Below the pieces are notes generated by a model. It saw nothing but the letters and a program-made list of their open reading frames with translations, did no database searches and was not told the DNA's origin. Positions 9,499 through 17,621 of a stretch of 39,114 bases of DNA are shown here, piece after piece. This DNA is from Flavobacteriales bacterium (GTDB taxonomy: Bacteria; Bacteroidota; Bacteroidia; Flavobacteriales; Flavobacteriaceae): positions 1-39,114 of the forward strand of contig WTJH01000067.1 in the NCBI GenBank assembly GCA_011524915.1, written 5' to 3'. Position numbers and translations under genes: made by a program. Numbering within the stretch: position 1 is the stretch's first letter; each line of letters starts with the position of its first letter.

Positions 9499-9557
9499 CG
9501 CTAAAAACAGCAAAAGACTACATAGAGTAGCCTTTTGCATAGAAATCAAATTAAAAA

Positions 9558-10865
9558 TTAACGTGCTGTAATGGTATAGGTTGGATTTTCAGAATCACTT
9601 AAATCCAAGACGATATCATAGGTTCCAGCATTGACAGGGATGTTTGCACCTCCGGCTTCTAGGGAACCGTCGTTTCCGTCGTCTCCATAGTTCACTGCCC
9701 AGTCATTGTCGGCTCGGAATTTGAATTCACCACCAGCAAGAGTATAGTTGCTCAAGTACCAAACATTTTCATTGATGTTGTCGAAATCATAGCGCATATC
9801 CTGATCAGAGTTCCACCCGTCTGCAGTGGCGGTTCCAATGATACCCCAAACAACAACTTGCTCTAGACTGTAGGTATTTTCTCTTAAGTCTAGGGTGATG
9901 ATATAGTTCCCTGCTGTGACAGGAATATTATCCCCTCCGGGATCCAAAACTCCATCGGCTCCCGTATCTCCTAGGTTTTCTGCCCAGTCGTCATTTTTAC
10001 GGAATTTGATAAATCCGTCGCCTAAGATTCCAATCGCTTTAAAGGTATCTGTAGAAGGGTCGTATTCCATGTCAAAATCTGATCCCCAACCTCCTGGGGT
10101 AGCATCTCCAATAACTCCCCACGAGAACGGCTCAATACTGAAGCTGACTGGATTTCCTCCATTCAAGGTTAGCGTGATACGATAGTTTCCAGCAGTCACA
10201 GGGATGTTTGCACCGTCCTGCTCAAGGGTACCATCAGCACCATTGTCACCTAAGTTCACATCCCAAGCATTGTTGGTTCTGAATTTCATTTCTCCATCCA
10301 CCAAGGTTGCATAGGCTACCAAAGCATTCGGATTTCCTTGGACACTATAAAAAGGAATATCAGGACCGTTCCATCCGCCGGGAGTAGCATTTCCGACAAC
10401 ACCCCAGTCTGTGGTAAGATTCAATACCGTAGCATAGGGAGTTACGTTAATGGTAGTTGCAGCAATTTGAGATTCTGGCTGATCTCCCAATGCAGCCGTT
10501 AGGGTAACATTCACCGCAGCCTGAACTCCAGGTTCAAATCCCAATCCCAACAATAGTGTATTGAGCGCTTTCATGGAATATGATTTTTCTGTCGCTCGAG
10601 TGGTGGCTACTGTTTCTGTACCACCATCAGGAGTACTAAACTTGATGCCGTAATTTGGTGCTGCATTGAACCCAAAGTCTGGAGCTGTCCAGCTCAGGGT
10701 TAAGGCAGGATCATCGGGTGTTTCTTTAACCAGAGTAATACTACTGGCCGAGGCAGAAATCGATGTGCTAATATCTGTATTTAAGACCGCAACCGGATCT
10801 TCAATGTCACATGCTGCGAGCATCAGAGCTCCGGCAGCAAAAAGACTTTTCAATATATTTTTCAT
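9558..10865 (-). CDS. susE: SusE/SusF-like outer-membrane starch-binding lipoprotein with three tandem modules
   Basis: A 435-residue surface lipoprotein (lipobox LAAC, Cys19) that holds starch next to the SusCD transporter. After a SusE N-terminal Ig-like domain (about 20-148), three repeats of about 90 residues follow (154-246, 249-337, 340-435; DNA 10128-10406, 9855-10121 and 9561-9848). Each opens with WGxxGxATxxGW and continues with KFRxxxxWxxNxGDxGxDGxL and a GxNIPVxAGxY block. The repeated aromatic and Lys/Arg residues are the kind that bind glucan in SusE/SusF modules. It starts 20 bases after susD. A fourth copy of this module is inside the SusD protein. Binding to alpha-glucan is inferred from the family and the locus. 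Confidence 0.92.
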   Translation of the reverse strand: MKNILKSLFAAGALMLAACDIEDPVAVLNTDISTSISASASSITLVKETPDDPALTLSWTAPDFGFNAAPNYGIKFSTPDGGTETVATTRATEKSYSMKALNTLLLGLGFEPGVQAAVNVTLTAALGDQPESQIAATTINVTPYATVLNLTTDWGVVGNATPGGWNGPDIPFYSVQGNPNALVAYATLVDGEMKFRTNNAWDVNLGDNGADGTLEQDGANIPVTAGNYRITLTLNGGNPVSFSIEPFSWGVIGDATPGGWGSDFDMEYDPSTDTFKAIGILGDGFIKFRKNDDWAENLGDTGADGVLDPGGDNIPVTAGNYIITLDLRENTYSLEQVVVWGIIGTATADGWNSDQDMRYDFDNINENVWYLSNYTLAGGEFKFRADNDWAVNYGDDGNDGSLEAGGANIPVNAGTYDIVLDLSDSENPTYTITAR

Positions 10866-10885
10866 CTGTTTTGTTTTAAGATTGA

Positions 10886-12763
10886 CTAGTATCCTGTGTT
10901 TTGTTCCAGATTCGGATTGGCTGTGATATCCGTTTGTGGGATCGGGTAAAGATCTCTAAAGGCTTCAGTTGTTGCCCCTTCTTGGACCCCACCTTTCCAT
11001 GCCCATACGCCGGAAGTAGAAAATTGACCAAAACGAATCAAATCGGTTCGGCGATGTCCTTCCCAGTGCAATTCACGTGCCCGCTCATCTAAAAGAAAAT
11101 CGAGCGTTAAATCACTAAGTGCAAGCTGTCCGTGGTTTCCTTGATAGGCTCTCTGACGGATGGCATTTACATATCCTAGGGCTGTGTTTCCATCTGCATT
11201 TGAAGCACCTCTAAGGAAGGCCTCGGCATACATCAAATAAGCATCAGCTAAACGGAACATAGGGTAGTCTGTATCTGGGAACATATCCGGATCGGAACCT
11301 GGATTTCCATCTACATCTACATTTTTATACTTGACCACTGCATAGCCATCTGTAAAAGTAGACTGGTCTTCAATTTCCTTGTTTTGTCCGTCCGTGTAGA
11401 AGTTTCCTCTGTGGTCTTTAATAGGACTTACCCGATAGGTTCCAGCGGTCGGATTGAGGGTGATATAGTAAACCCCTGCACCAGCAGCTATATTGGCACC
11501 GTTCGCTTCCAGGCTACCATCTGCATCATTGTCTCCTAGGTTATCTCCCCAGTCGTCGTTGTTTCGGAATTTAAGTTCCCCGTCCGATAAGGCCATATAT
11601 AACCCAAACTCTCCTGCATTTCCTGTAGCACGCATATCGATATCTGATCCCCATCCGTTGGGAGTTGCAGATCCGATGACTCCCCAAGTGGAGGCAGCTC
11701 CTAAAGAGTTGTTTAGGCTGGATACATCTACATTAACATCGAATTTATCAACAAACTGAGGCGTAGTTCGAAGTCCTCCCCAACCTCCTCCGATTCCAAA
11801 CTCGGAGGCATTCATACTTCCTCCTACGGCTGCATGAACTAAGAAGGTCATCCCTCCATAGGTTTGTGTTCGCAAGCCATCGAAGTTTACGCTAAAGATG
11901 ATTTCGTCAGACGCATCATTGGAATCGTTGTCTGCTAAAAACAAATGCTGGTAAGGTACCGCAGGATCCATGGAATAAGGTCCGTTGATCACCGGATCTA
12001 GAGCAGTTACCACATCGCTATAACGCTGTGTACCAACATAGGTTTCTGCATTGAGGTAAACCTTTGCCAACAACATCGCTGCAGCTCCTCGAGTAGCTCT
12101 TCCGTACTCATTTGTCGTAGGGAGCAACGGAACAATTTCTGTAAGCTCACTTACGAGATAATCAAATAATTCTTGTTTGGATGCTTGTTCAGGTAAGAAA
12201 GCTCCGATGGGATCTTCTTCCGTTACAAAAGGCACAGCACCAAACAAGTCTAAAGCGTGCCAGTAGCTTAGAGCTCTTAAAAAACGAGCTTCTAAACGAT
12301 AGCCCTGAACGTTGGTTTGCAAGGTGGCATCTGCTCCACGTTCACTGACTTTAGCATCTGTTGTTTGTCTTAAAAATTCGTTGCAAATACTGATTTGGTA
12401 ATATACCCGATCATAAGTCGCACGTATAAACTCGTTGGAAGAATTCCAATTGTGGCTGTGATAGTCTTTGATGTTTCCATCGTTCCAAGCAATTTTTGCT
12501 TCTTCAGTAGATAATTCCTGAGCTTTCCAGTACTGACGTACATATTGAGAGAACCCTTCGTCTATCCCAGAGATATCTGGATCTCCGGCAGGACCTTGCT
12601 GTCCAGACATGGCTAATCCAGCATAAAGACGCGCCAAAAATTGCTTGTAGCTCTCCGGCGTATCAAATAATGTTTCTGCCGTTTCTTGATTTCGCGGCAA
12701 TAAATCGGTTGAACAAGACCCCATTAGGCCAAGAACAACAAAAAGGATGAATATTTTTTTCAT
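10886..12763 (-). CDS. susD: SusD/RagB-family nutrient-binding lipoprotein with inserted SusE-type module
   Basis: The 625-residue extracellular lid of the SusC transporter. The lipobox is MGSC (Cys17). The SusD-like N-terminal helices (LLPRNQETAETLFDTPESYK onwards) and the RagB/SusD C-terminal region (YPMFRLADAYLMYAEAFLR, DERARELHWEGHRRTDLIRFG) are intact. Between the normal core segments, residues about 349-446 form an extra domain, WGVIGSATPNGW and following, that matches the SusE repeats. This insert explains a length about 90 residues above the usual 500-540. The core resumes at RGNFYTDGQNKEI. It starts 20 bases after susC. SusD identity is certain; the glucan-binding function of the insert is inferred. 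Confidence 0.95.
   Translation of the reverse strand: MKKIFILFVVLGLMGSCSTDLLPRNQETAETLFDTPESYKQFLARLYAGLAMSGQQGPAGDPDISGIDEGFSQYVRQYWKAQELSTEEAKIAWNDGNIKDYHSHNWNSSNEFIRATYDRVYYQISICNEFLRQTTDAKVSERGADATLQTNVQGYRLEARFLRALSYWHALDLFGAVPFVTEEDPIGAFLPEQASKQELFDYLVSELTEIVPLLPTTNEYGRATRGAAAMLLAKVYLNAETYVGTQRYSDVVTALDPVINGPYSMDPAVPYQHLFLADNDSNDASDEIIFSVNFDGLRTQTYGGMTFLVHAAVGGSMNASEFGIGGGWGGLRTTPQFVDKFDVNVDVSSLNNSLGAASTWGVIGSATPNGWGSDIDMRATGNAGEFGLYMALSDGELKFRNNDDWGDNLGDNDADGSLEANGANIAAGAGVYYITLNPTAGTYRVSPIKDHRGNFYTDGQNKEIEDQSTFTDGYAVVKYKNVDVDGNPGSDPDMFPDTDYPMFRLADAYLMYAEAFLRGASNADGNTALGYVNAIRQRAYQGNHGQLALSDLTLDFLLDERARELHWEGHRRTDLIRFGQFSTSGVWAWKGGVQEGATTEAFRDLYPIPQTDITANPNLEQNTGY
11426..11719 (-). other. 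SusE/SusF-type starch-binding module inserted within SusD
   Basis: This stretch encodes SusD residues 349-446. It has WGVIGSATPNGWGSD, then ELKFRNNDDWGDNLGDNDADG, then GANIAAGAGVYYITL, in the same order and spacing as the three SusE modules encoded at 9561-10406. It interrupts the SusD core between FVDKFDVN and DHRGNFYTDG. The reading frame is continuous, so it is a domain insertion and not a disrupted gene. Confidence 0.85.
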
Positions 12764-12783
12764 TTTCTAATCGTCTTTCAGAT

Positions 12784-15660
12784 TTAAAATTTAAAGTCAA
12801 GTCCGACCAAATAGTTGGTGGGCCGTGGATAAACATTGTTGTCAATCCCGCCAGGTATCTCAGGATCTATACCATCGTAGTTGGTAACTACCAAAAGGTT
12901 TTGTCCTGTCAGATAGAAACGAAGTTTTTCGTTTACGTTATAGCCTAAAGTAAGGTTATCTAGCTTTAGGTAAGACGCGTCTTGTAGATAGTAATCGCTC
13001 CAATACTGAGCTCTTTCAAATCCAGTGTTTAAGAAATCTGTAGTGACGTTGCGAACAATATCATTTCCAAAGAGGCTTTGGGCAAAACCATTACTAGAAT
13101 TAACGTTGTTATACATATAATTTCCAACACTTCCACGGACCGTAAATCCAAGATCAAATGCGCCATAAGTTAGGTTGGAACTGAATCCAAAATAAAAATC
13201 TGGATCTGTATCTCCACGAATCACTTTATCGTCATCATTGATTACTCCGTCGGAATTCTGGTCGACGTAAACTCCTTCTAGGGGGCGACCTGTTGTATCG
13301 TATACTTGCTCATAGAGGAAGAACGAATTCGGGGTATTTCCTTGGGCGTGAATCTGAACGCTGTTTCCAACACCTCCAGAGATACCACCGGTCAAGACAC
13401 CTTTAAAGGAAGGGTCGTCGTTAAGGGTTAACTTGGTGATCTCACGCTCTTGGAATGAAATATTCATATCTACGTTCCAAGTCACTTTGTCGGTTTGAAT
13501 AGGAATAATGCTTAAAGAAGCTTCCAGACCTTTACTGTCCATTTCTCCAATATTGGTAATGATCCCATTTTCAAGGTTAGACCCTGCTGGAGGTGTAATA
13601 AAGTTTAGGAGGTCTGTAGTTGTCTTCTGATAAGCGTCTACAGAACCGCTGATGCGATTGTTTAGGAATCCAAAATCAAGTCCAACATTAAACGTAGTTG
13701 TTTCCTCCCATTTGATATTTAAGTCATATCCTTCGGGACGGAGCGTAGTGTAGAAGGTGTCTCCTAGCTGGTATTGAGCTCTGGGTCCTCCTGTAGTATA
13801 CAATCCTAAGTATCCGAAATCATTATTCAGCTCTTGCTGTCCTGTGATTCCCCATCCCAGACGTAACTTCAAATTAGAAACTACATTACTGTTTTGTAAA
13901 AAGCTTTCTTCGCTGATGGTCCAAGCTGCAGCAGCCGATGGGAAGAAACCGGTTTGATTTTCGGGACTGAATCGGGAAGACTTATCTAAACGGGCCGTAG
14001 CCGTAATCGAATACTTGTCTGCATAGCTGAAGAATATCCGTGTAAAATAAGATTCTAGCCAGTTTTCAGAGGATAAGCCTAAGTCTTCTCGGTTTTGACT
14101 TTCGTTGGCTTGAAGATCTGTATTGTTGAATCGGTTGTGACGATAGAACTGCTGGAAGGTATATCCTGCCGTAGCATCAATTCGTCCATTGACCGATGCA
14201 ATGTCTTTAGCATAATTAACATAACTATCCATAAAACGGGATTTGGTCACATTTTGGAAATTTCCGACAAATCCGTTGCTGGTTTCGCTTCGATAGTTCG
14301 ATGCGGCATTTCCTTCAATACGTTGATTTCCGTTTTGTTCTGAATAATCGTATCCAGAAATAAAGGTGGCTTTAAATCCATCGAGGAAATAATAGTTTAG
14401 GTTGAAGTTCCCGATGTAGCGCCCAGTTAAAGCTGTATTGCTACGGTTACTCAAAAGCCCAACAGGGTTTCGAGGAGCAAGGTTGTTAGGTACTCCATTC
14501 TGATCCAACCATTCATAGAACCCACCAAAGGCACTACCGTTGGTTACAGGCCGTGAAGGGTCGAAGCTTATAGCACTTCCAATAGCACCTTCATTGGAGT
14601 AGTCGTTTCGGATCGATGTGTTGATACTGTTGATTCGTACTCGAAGTTTATCGTCCAATAAACGGAAACCTACCGAAAGGTTTACATTGGATTTATCGAA
14701 ACTATCCTCTTTTAGAATACCGTCTTGAATCACTTTGTTAAGGGAAAGTCGGTAGTCGATATTTTCCCCTCCACCTTGGATAGACAGGTCGTTTAAGAAA
14801 GCATAGGCCTGACGATAAATCTGATCTTGCCAGTCTGTGTTTTCATTGCCGAGGGTTACTCCGTCGGGTTTAATGCTGTTGATTTGGCTTGTAGTTAATA
14901 AATCCAAACGTTGAACGGGGTCCGAATAAGAAACACGAGAAGAGAATTGTGCTTTAAGCTCTTGGTTCTTACGTCCTTTTTTGGTGGTGATGATGATTAC
15001 CCCGTTGGATCCTCTCGATCCGTAAATGGCCGTTGCGGAGGCATCTTTTAGAACAGTGAAATCTTCAATGTCGCTTGGATTGATAGCGTTTAATCCAGCT
15101 CCGTTTACGTCTAAGGGAACGCCATCTACAACAATCAATGGATTGTTAGATGCATTCAGAGACGAACCTCCACGGATTCGAATTTGAGACCCACTACCAG
15201 CAGCTCCTGTACCGCTGCTGATCTGAACCCCAGGGGTTTTTGCAGCGATTAATTGCTCGGGAGTTACGATGGCCCCTTGGTTAAATTCCTCAGTAGAAAT
15301 TTTATCAACGGCTCCGGTAACGTCCTTTTTCCGTGAAACCCCATAACCAGTCAATACAACTTCTTCTAGCTGTTGGTTATCTAATTGTAGGGCAACATCT
15401 ACCTGATCCGCTGCAGCAACTTCTGCTGTAAGGAATCCGATGAATGAAAATTCCAAAATAGATCCTTCGGCGGCTTGGATAGTATAATTTCCATCAAAAT
15501 CTGTGGTTGTCCCATCAGTTGTTCCCTGAATAACCACATTTACGCCAGGGAGCGGTGTCCCATCCGTCGCGTCAGTAACTGTTCCGCGAACGGTTATTTG
15601 TCCTTGAACCAAGTGTAAGCTAAAGAGGCTCATCAGACAAATAATAAAAGCTTTGTTCAT
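12784..15660 (-). CDS. susC: SusC/RagA-family TonB-dependent outer-membrane transporter
   Basis: A 958-residue outer-membrane barrel that imports oligosaccharides using TonB-derived energy, capped by SusD. A signal peptide (1-20, ending QGQ) is followed by a carboxypeptidase-D regulatory-like domain (about 23-95, TVRGTVTDATDGTPLPGVNV), a LEEVVLTGYG TonB-box-like segment near 96-106, the plug domain (VDKISTEEF, IRGGSSLNASNNPLIVVDGVP) and a long barrel ending LVGLDFKF with the terminal Phe needed for barrel assembly. It is the first gene of the leftward operon, reading away from lacI across a 191-base intergenic region with two operator copies. Maltodextrin is the likely cargo, from context. 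Confidence 0.96.
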   Translation of the reverse strand: MNKAFIICLMSLFSLHLVQGQITVRGTVTDATDGTPLPGVNVVIQGTTDGTTTDFDGNYTIQAAEGSILEFSFIGFLTAEVAAADQVDVALQLDNQQLEEVVLTGYGVSRKKDVTGAVDKISTEEFNQGAIVTPEQLIAAKTPGVQISSGTGAAGSGSQIRIRGGSSLNASNNPLIVVDGVPLDVNGAGLNAINPSDIEDFTVLKDASATAIYGSRGSNGVIIITTKKGRKNQELKAQFSSRVSYSDPVQRLDLLTTSQINSIKPDGVTLGNENTDWQDQIYRQAYAFLNDLSIQGGGENIDYRLSLNKVIQDGILKEDSFDKSNVNLSVGFRLLDDKLRVRINSINTSIRNDYSNEGAIGSAISFDPSRPVTNGSAFGGFYEWLDQNGVPNNLAPRNPVGLLSNRSNTALTGRYIGNFNLNYYFLDGFKATFISGYDYSEQNGNQRIEGNAASNYRSETSNGFVGNFQNVTKSRFMDSYVNYAKDIASVNGRIDATAGYTFQQFYRHNRFNNTDLQANESQNREDLGLSSENWLESYFTRIFFSYADKYSITATARLDKSSRFSPENQTGFFPSAAAAWTISEESFLQNSNVVSNLKLRLGWGITGQQELNNDFGYLGLYTTGGPRAQYQLGDTFYTTLRPEGYDLNIKWEETTTFNVGLDFGFLNNRISGSVDAYQKTTTDLLNFITPPAGSNLENGIITNIGEMDSKGLEASLSIIPIQTDKVTWNVDMNISFQEREITKLTLNDDPSFKGVLTGGISGGVGNSVQIHAQGNTPNSFFLYEQVYDTTGRPLEGVYVDQNSDGVINDDDKVIRGDTDPDFYFGFSSNLTYGAFDLGFTVRGSVGNYMYNNVNSSNGFAQSLFGNDIVRNVTTDFLNTGFERAQYWSDYYLQDASYLKLDNLTLGYNVNEKLRFYLTGQNLLVVTNYDGIDPEIPGGIDNNVYPRPTNYLVGLDFKF

Positions 15661-15724
15661 AATGATTTGTTTAGTTGTTTAGTTAGTTTTGCAACATCTT
15701 CTTCAATGTCTAAATTAGGGATCT

Positions 15725-15732
15725 CAAGCATA
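15725..15732 (-). promoter_or_regulatory. Possible -7 element of the susC promoter
   Basis: Read on the minus strand this is TATGCTTG, seven of eight matches to TAnnTTTG, 65 bases before the susC ATG. No good -33 partner is seen at the right distance. The tandem operators lie about 42-86 bases upstream of this element, which would suit an activator or a weak upstream repressor site. Low confidence. Confidence 0.3.
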
Positions 15733-15773
15733 ATTTTATAACGAAAAGTTGTGGGAAGCCCTTTGTGGAACGG

Positions 15774-15810
15774 ATTTCAAACGTTTTCGTAAAATTTCAA
15801 ACGTTTTCGT
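15774..15810. promoter_or_regulatory. Tandem LacI-type operators in the susC-lacI intergenic region
   Basis: The 17-mer ATTTCAAACGTTTTCGT occurs twice, at 15774-15790 and 15794-15810, exactly 20 bases apart (two helical turns). Each copy contains the perfect palindrome AAACGTTT with the central CG typical of LacI/GalR-family operators (15779-15786 and 15799-15806). The second copy overlaps the -33 region of the lacI promoter, which predicts autoregulation. Binding by the adjacent LacI-family protein is inferred. Confidence 0.8.
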
Positions 15811-15835
15811 GTGAATAATTTTTTAAATATTTTTG
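15804..15835 (+). promoter_or_regulatory. Putative promoter of the lacI-family gene
   Basis: TATTTTTG at 15828-15835 matches the TAnnTTTG -7 consensus. The TTTTCG at 15804-15809, inside the second operator, is the best -33 candidate at an 18-base spacing. The start codon at 15852 leaves a leader of about 10 bases. Confidence 0.45.
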
Positions 15836-15851
15836 AGTCTAAAGTGCAACT

Positions 15852-16889
15852 ATGAGAATGACCTTGAAAAATATGGCGCAAGAGTTGGGGATATCTATAT
15901 CCACCGTATCTAAAGCACTTAACGGAAATCCAGAAATCAGCCAAAATACTCGGGAATTGGTTCAGGCCTTTGCCAAACAACACAACTACAGGCCCAATCA
16001 TATGGCGCTTCGCCTCAAGAGTAAAAAAACCAAAACGATAGGAGTCATAGTTCCAGAGATTGTGCACGAATTTTTTTCGAAAGTTATCCGAGGAATAGAG
16101 GCTGTAGCCGATGCGGAGGGTTATAATGTATTGATTTCTGTTTCCAACGAATCTTATGAAAAAGAGGTATTGGTCCTAGAATTATATGCCGAGGGAATTA
16201 TTGATGGAATCATCTTAGGACTTTCGGGGGAAACCCTTCAAAAAGCCGATTTTGAACATCTTACAGAGGTACAAGCACGCGATATTCCATTGGTTTTATT
16301 TGATCGATATACCGAAAATTTAGGGGTGGATCGTGTCCGAATTGACGATTTTCAAAGTTCCATTCAAGCAACCGAACACCTCATAGAAGCAGGGGCGAGA
16401 AAGCTCGCTGTGATTACGACGCCTGCATTTATGACTGTTGGAGAGCAACGATTGAACGGGTTTTGCACGGCCCTAAATCAACACAACATTCCATTAGATG
16501 ACCGTTGTATTTTGAGAACTGAGGCTACTCGAAAACCAGAAGATATTCAGCAATTAGAAGTTCAATTGAGGGAGCTTTTAAAAGAAGTTCCTGATGTAGA
16601 CGGAATCTTAGCTGTAAACGAATACTTTGGAGCGGCTGCAATAAATGTATTGCGAAGCATGGGACGAAAAGTACCTCAGCAGGTCAAAGTAATTACCTTT
16701 TCTGATGGCATTCTGTCGAAAAATACATTTCCGTCCATGAGTACTGTGAGCCAACACGGAGAACTTATGGGTCGTACAACGGCCCGAATGCTGCTCGACC
16801 GAATGGATAAAGCAGAGGGTGTTCCCCCTCAAGAACAAATTATTCAGACCGAACTCATTCTTCGAGAATCAACAGAAACAGATGGGTAA
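15852..16889 (+). CDS. LacI/GalR-family transcriptional regulator of the maltodextrin locus
   Basis: A 345-residue DNA-binding regulator. The N-terminal helix-turn-helix (TLKNMAQELGISISTVSKAL, residues 3-22) is followed by the hinge helix region YRPNHMALRLKS (about 50-61) and a periplasmic-binding-protein-like sensor domain starting TIGVIVPEIVHEFF. The gene is divergent from susC and upstream of the maltose phosphorylase operon, the usual place for the maltose or maltodextrin regulator of flavobacteria. The ligand is inferred from context. A second ATG at 15858 (MTLKNMAQ) is an equally good start. Operator copies upstream suggest it controls itself and susC. Confidence 0.93.
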   Translation: MRMTLKNMAQELGISISTVSKALNGNPEISQNTRELVQAFAKQHNYRPNHMALRLKSKKTKTIGVIVPEIVHEFFSKVIRGIEAVADAEGYNVLISVSNESYEKEVLVLELYAEGIIDGIILGLSGETLQKADFEHLTEVQARDIPLVLFDRYTENLGVDRVRIDDFQSSIQATEHLIEAGARKLAVITTPAFMTVGEQRLNGFCTALNQHNIPLDDRCILRTEATRKPEDIQQLEVQLRELLKEVPDVDGILAVNEYFGAAAINVLRSMGRKVPQQVKVITFSDGILSKNTFPSMSTVSQHGELMGRTTARMLLDRMDKAEGVPPQEQIIQTELILRESTETDG

Positions 16890-16890
16890 C

Positions 16891-16920
16891 TTGACAAAAG
16901 AAAAATAAATCTTACTTTTG
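16891..16920 (+). promoter_or_regulatory. Bacteroidetes-type promoter for the pgmB-GH65 operon
   Basis: TTG at 16891-16893 and TACTTTTG at 16913-16920 match the -33 TTG and -7 TAnnTTTG elements with a 19-base spacer, close to ideal. It starts just after the lacI stop and leaves a leader of about 35 bases before pgmB. No AAACGTTT operator is seen around it. Confidence 0.65.
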
Positions 16921-16958
16921 TACATCTTCATCTTCTTCCCTTATTAATTTTTATTTAC

Positions 16959-17621
16959 ATGAAAACCGCCCAGGCATTCATATTCGACCTGGATGGAGTC
17001 ATTGTTGATACGGCACATTATCACTTTCTATCGTGGAAGAAAACGGCCTCCAGCTTTGGCTATCATCTGACAGAAGCCGATAACGAACAATTAAAAGGGG
17101 TGAACAGAGTTGTATCCCTAGAACGAATTTTGGAATGGGCCAACCATAGGTTGGAACCCGCTGTTTTTGACCAAACACTGATTGATAAAAACGAAGACTA
17201 TCTCAAGCGGATTCAAAGTATTACCACTGAAGATGCATTGGAGGGTGTCCCAGAACTACTGTCTTTTCTCCGCCAAGAAGAAATACCAGTTGCTTTAGGT
17301 TCGGCCAGTAAAAATGCTCCGTTGATTCTTAAGTATTTGGAGTTGTTGCCTTATTTCCAAGCTTTGATCGATGGGAATCAAGTCTCCAAAAGTAAACCGG
17401 ATCCGGAAGTGTTTCTCAAAGGCGCCGAGGCCCTCGGGGTTGAGCCACAAGATTGTATTGTCTTTGAAGACGCTGCCGCAGGAGTTGCTGCCGCTAAAAA
17501 TGCAGGAATGCAAGTCGTGGGACTTGGAGACGCAGAGGTCTTGGATGCGGCCGATTTTCACTTTAAAAGCATAGCAGAAATCCCTATGGATTTCTATAAA
17601 CAACTGATTAACCGATCATGA
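16959..17621 (+). CDS. pgmB: Beta-phosphoglucomutase (HAD superfamily)
   Basis: A 220-residue cytoplasmic enzyme that converts beta-glucose-1-phosphate to glucose-6-phosphate through a phospho-aspartyl intermediate. HAD motif I FDLDGVIVD gives nucleophile D10 and acid/base D12. Motif II is in GSASKNAP, the motif III Lys is in SKSKPDPEVF, and motif IV is FEDAAAGV. The cap-domain signature LKGVNRVVSLERIL near 45-59 is typical of PgmB. It overlaps the GH65 phosphorylase by an ATGA (17618-17621). The pair makes a complete phosphorolytic maltose pathway: GH65 releases beta-G1P, which this enzyme feeds into glycolysis. Confidence 0.94.
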   Translation: MKTAQAFIFDLDGVIVDTAHYHFLSWKKTASSFGYHLTEADNEQLKGVNRVVSLERILEWANHRLEPAVFDQTLIDKNEDYLKRIQSITTEDALEGVPELLSFLRQEEIPVALGSASKNAPLILKYLELLPYFQALIDGNQVSKSKPDPEVFLKGAEALGVEPQDCIVFEDAAAGVAAAKNAGMQVVGLGDAEVLDAADFHFKSIAEIPMDFYKQLINRS

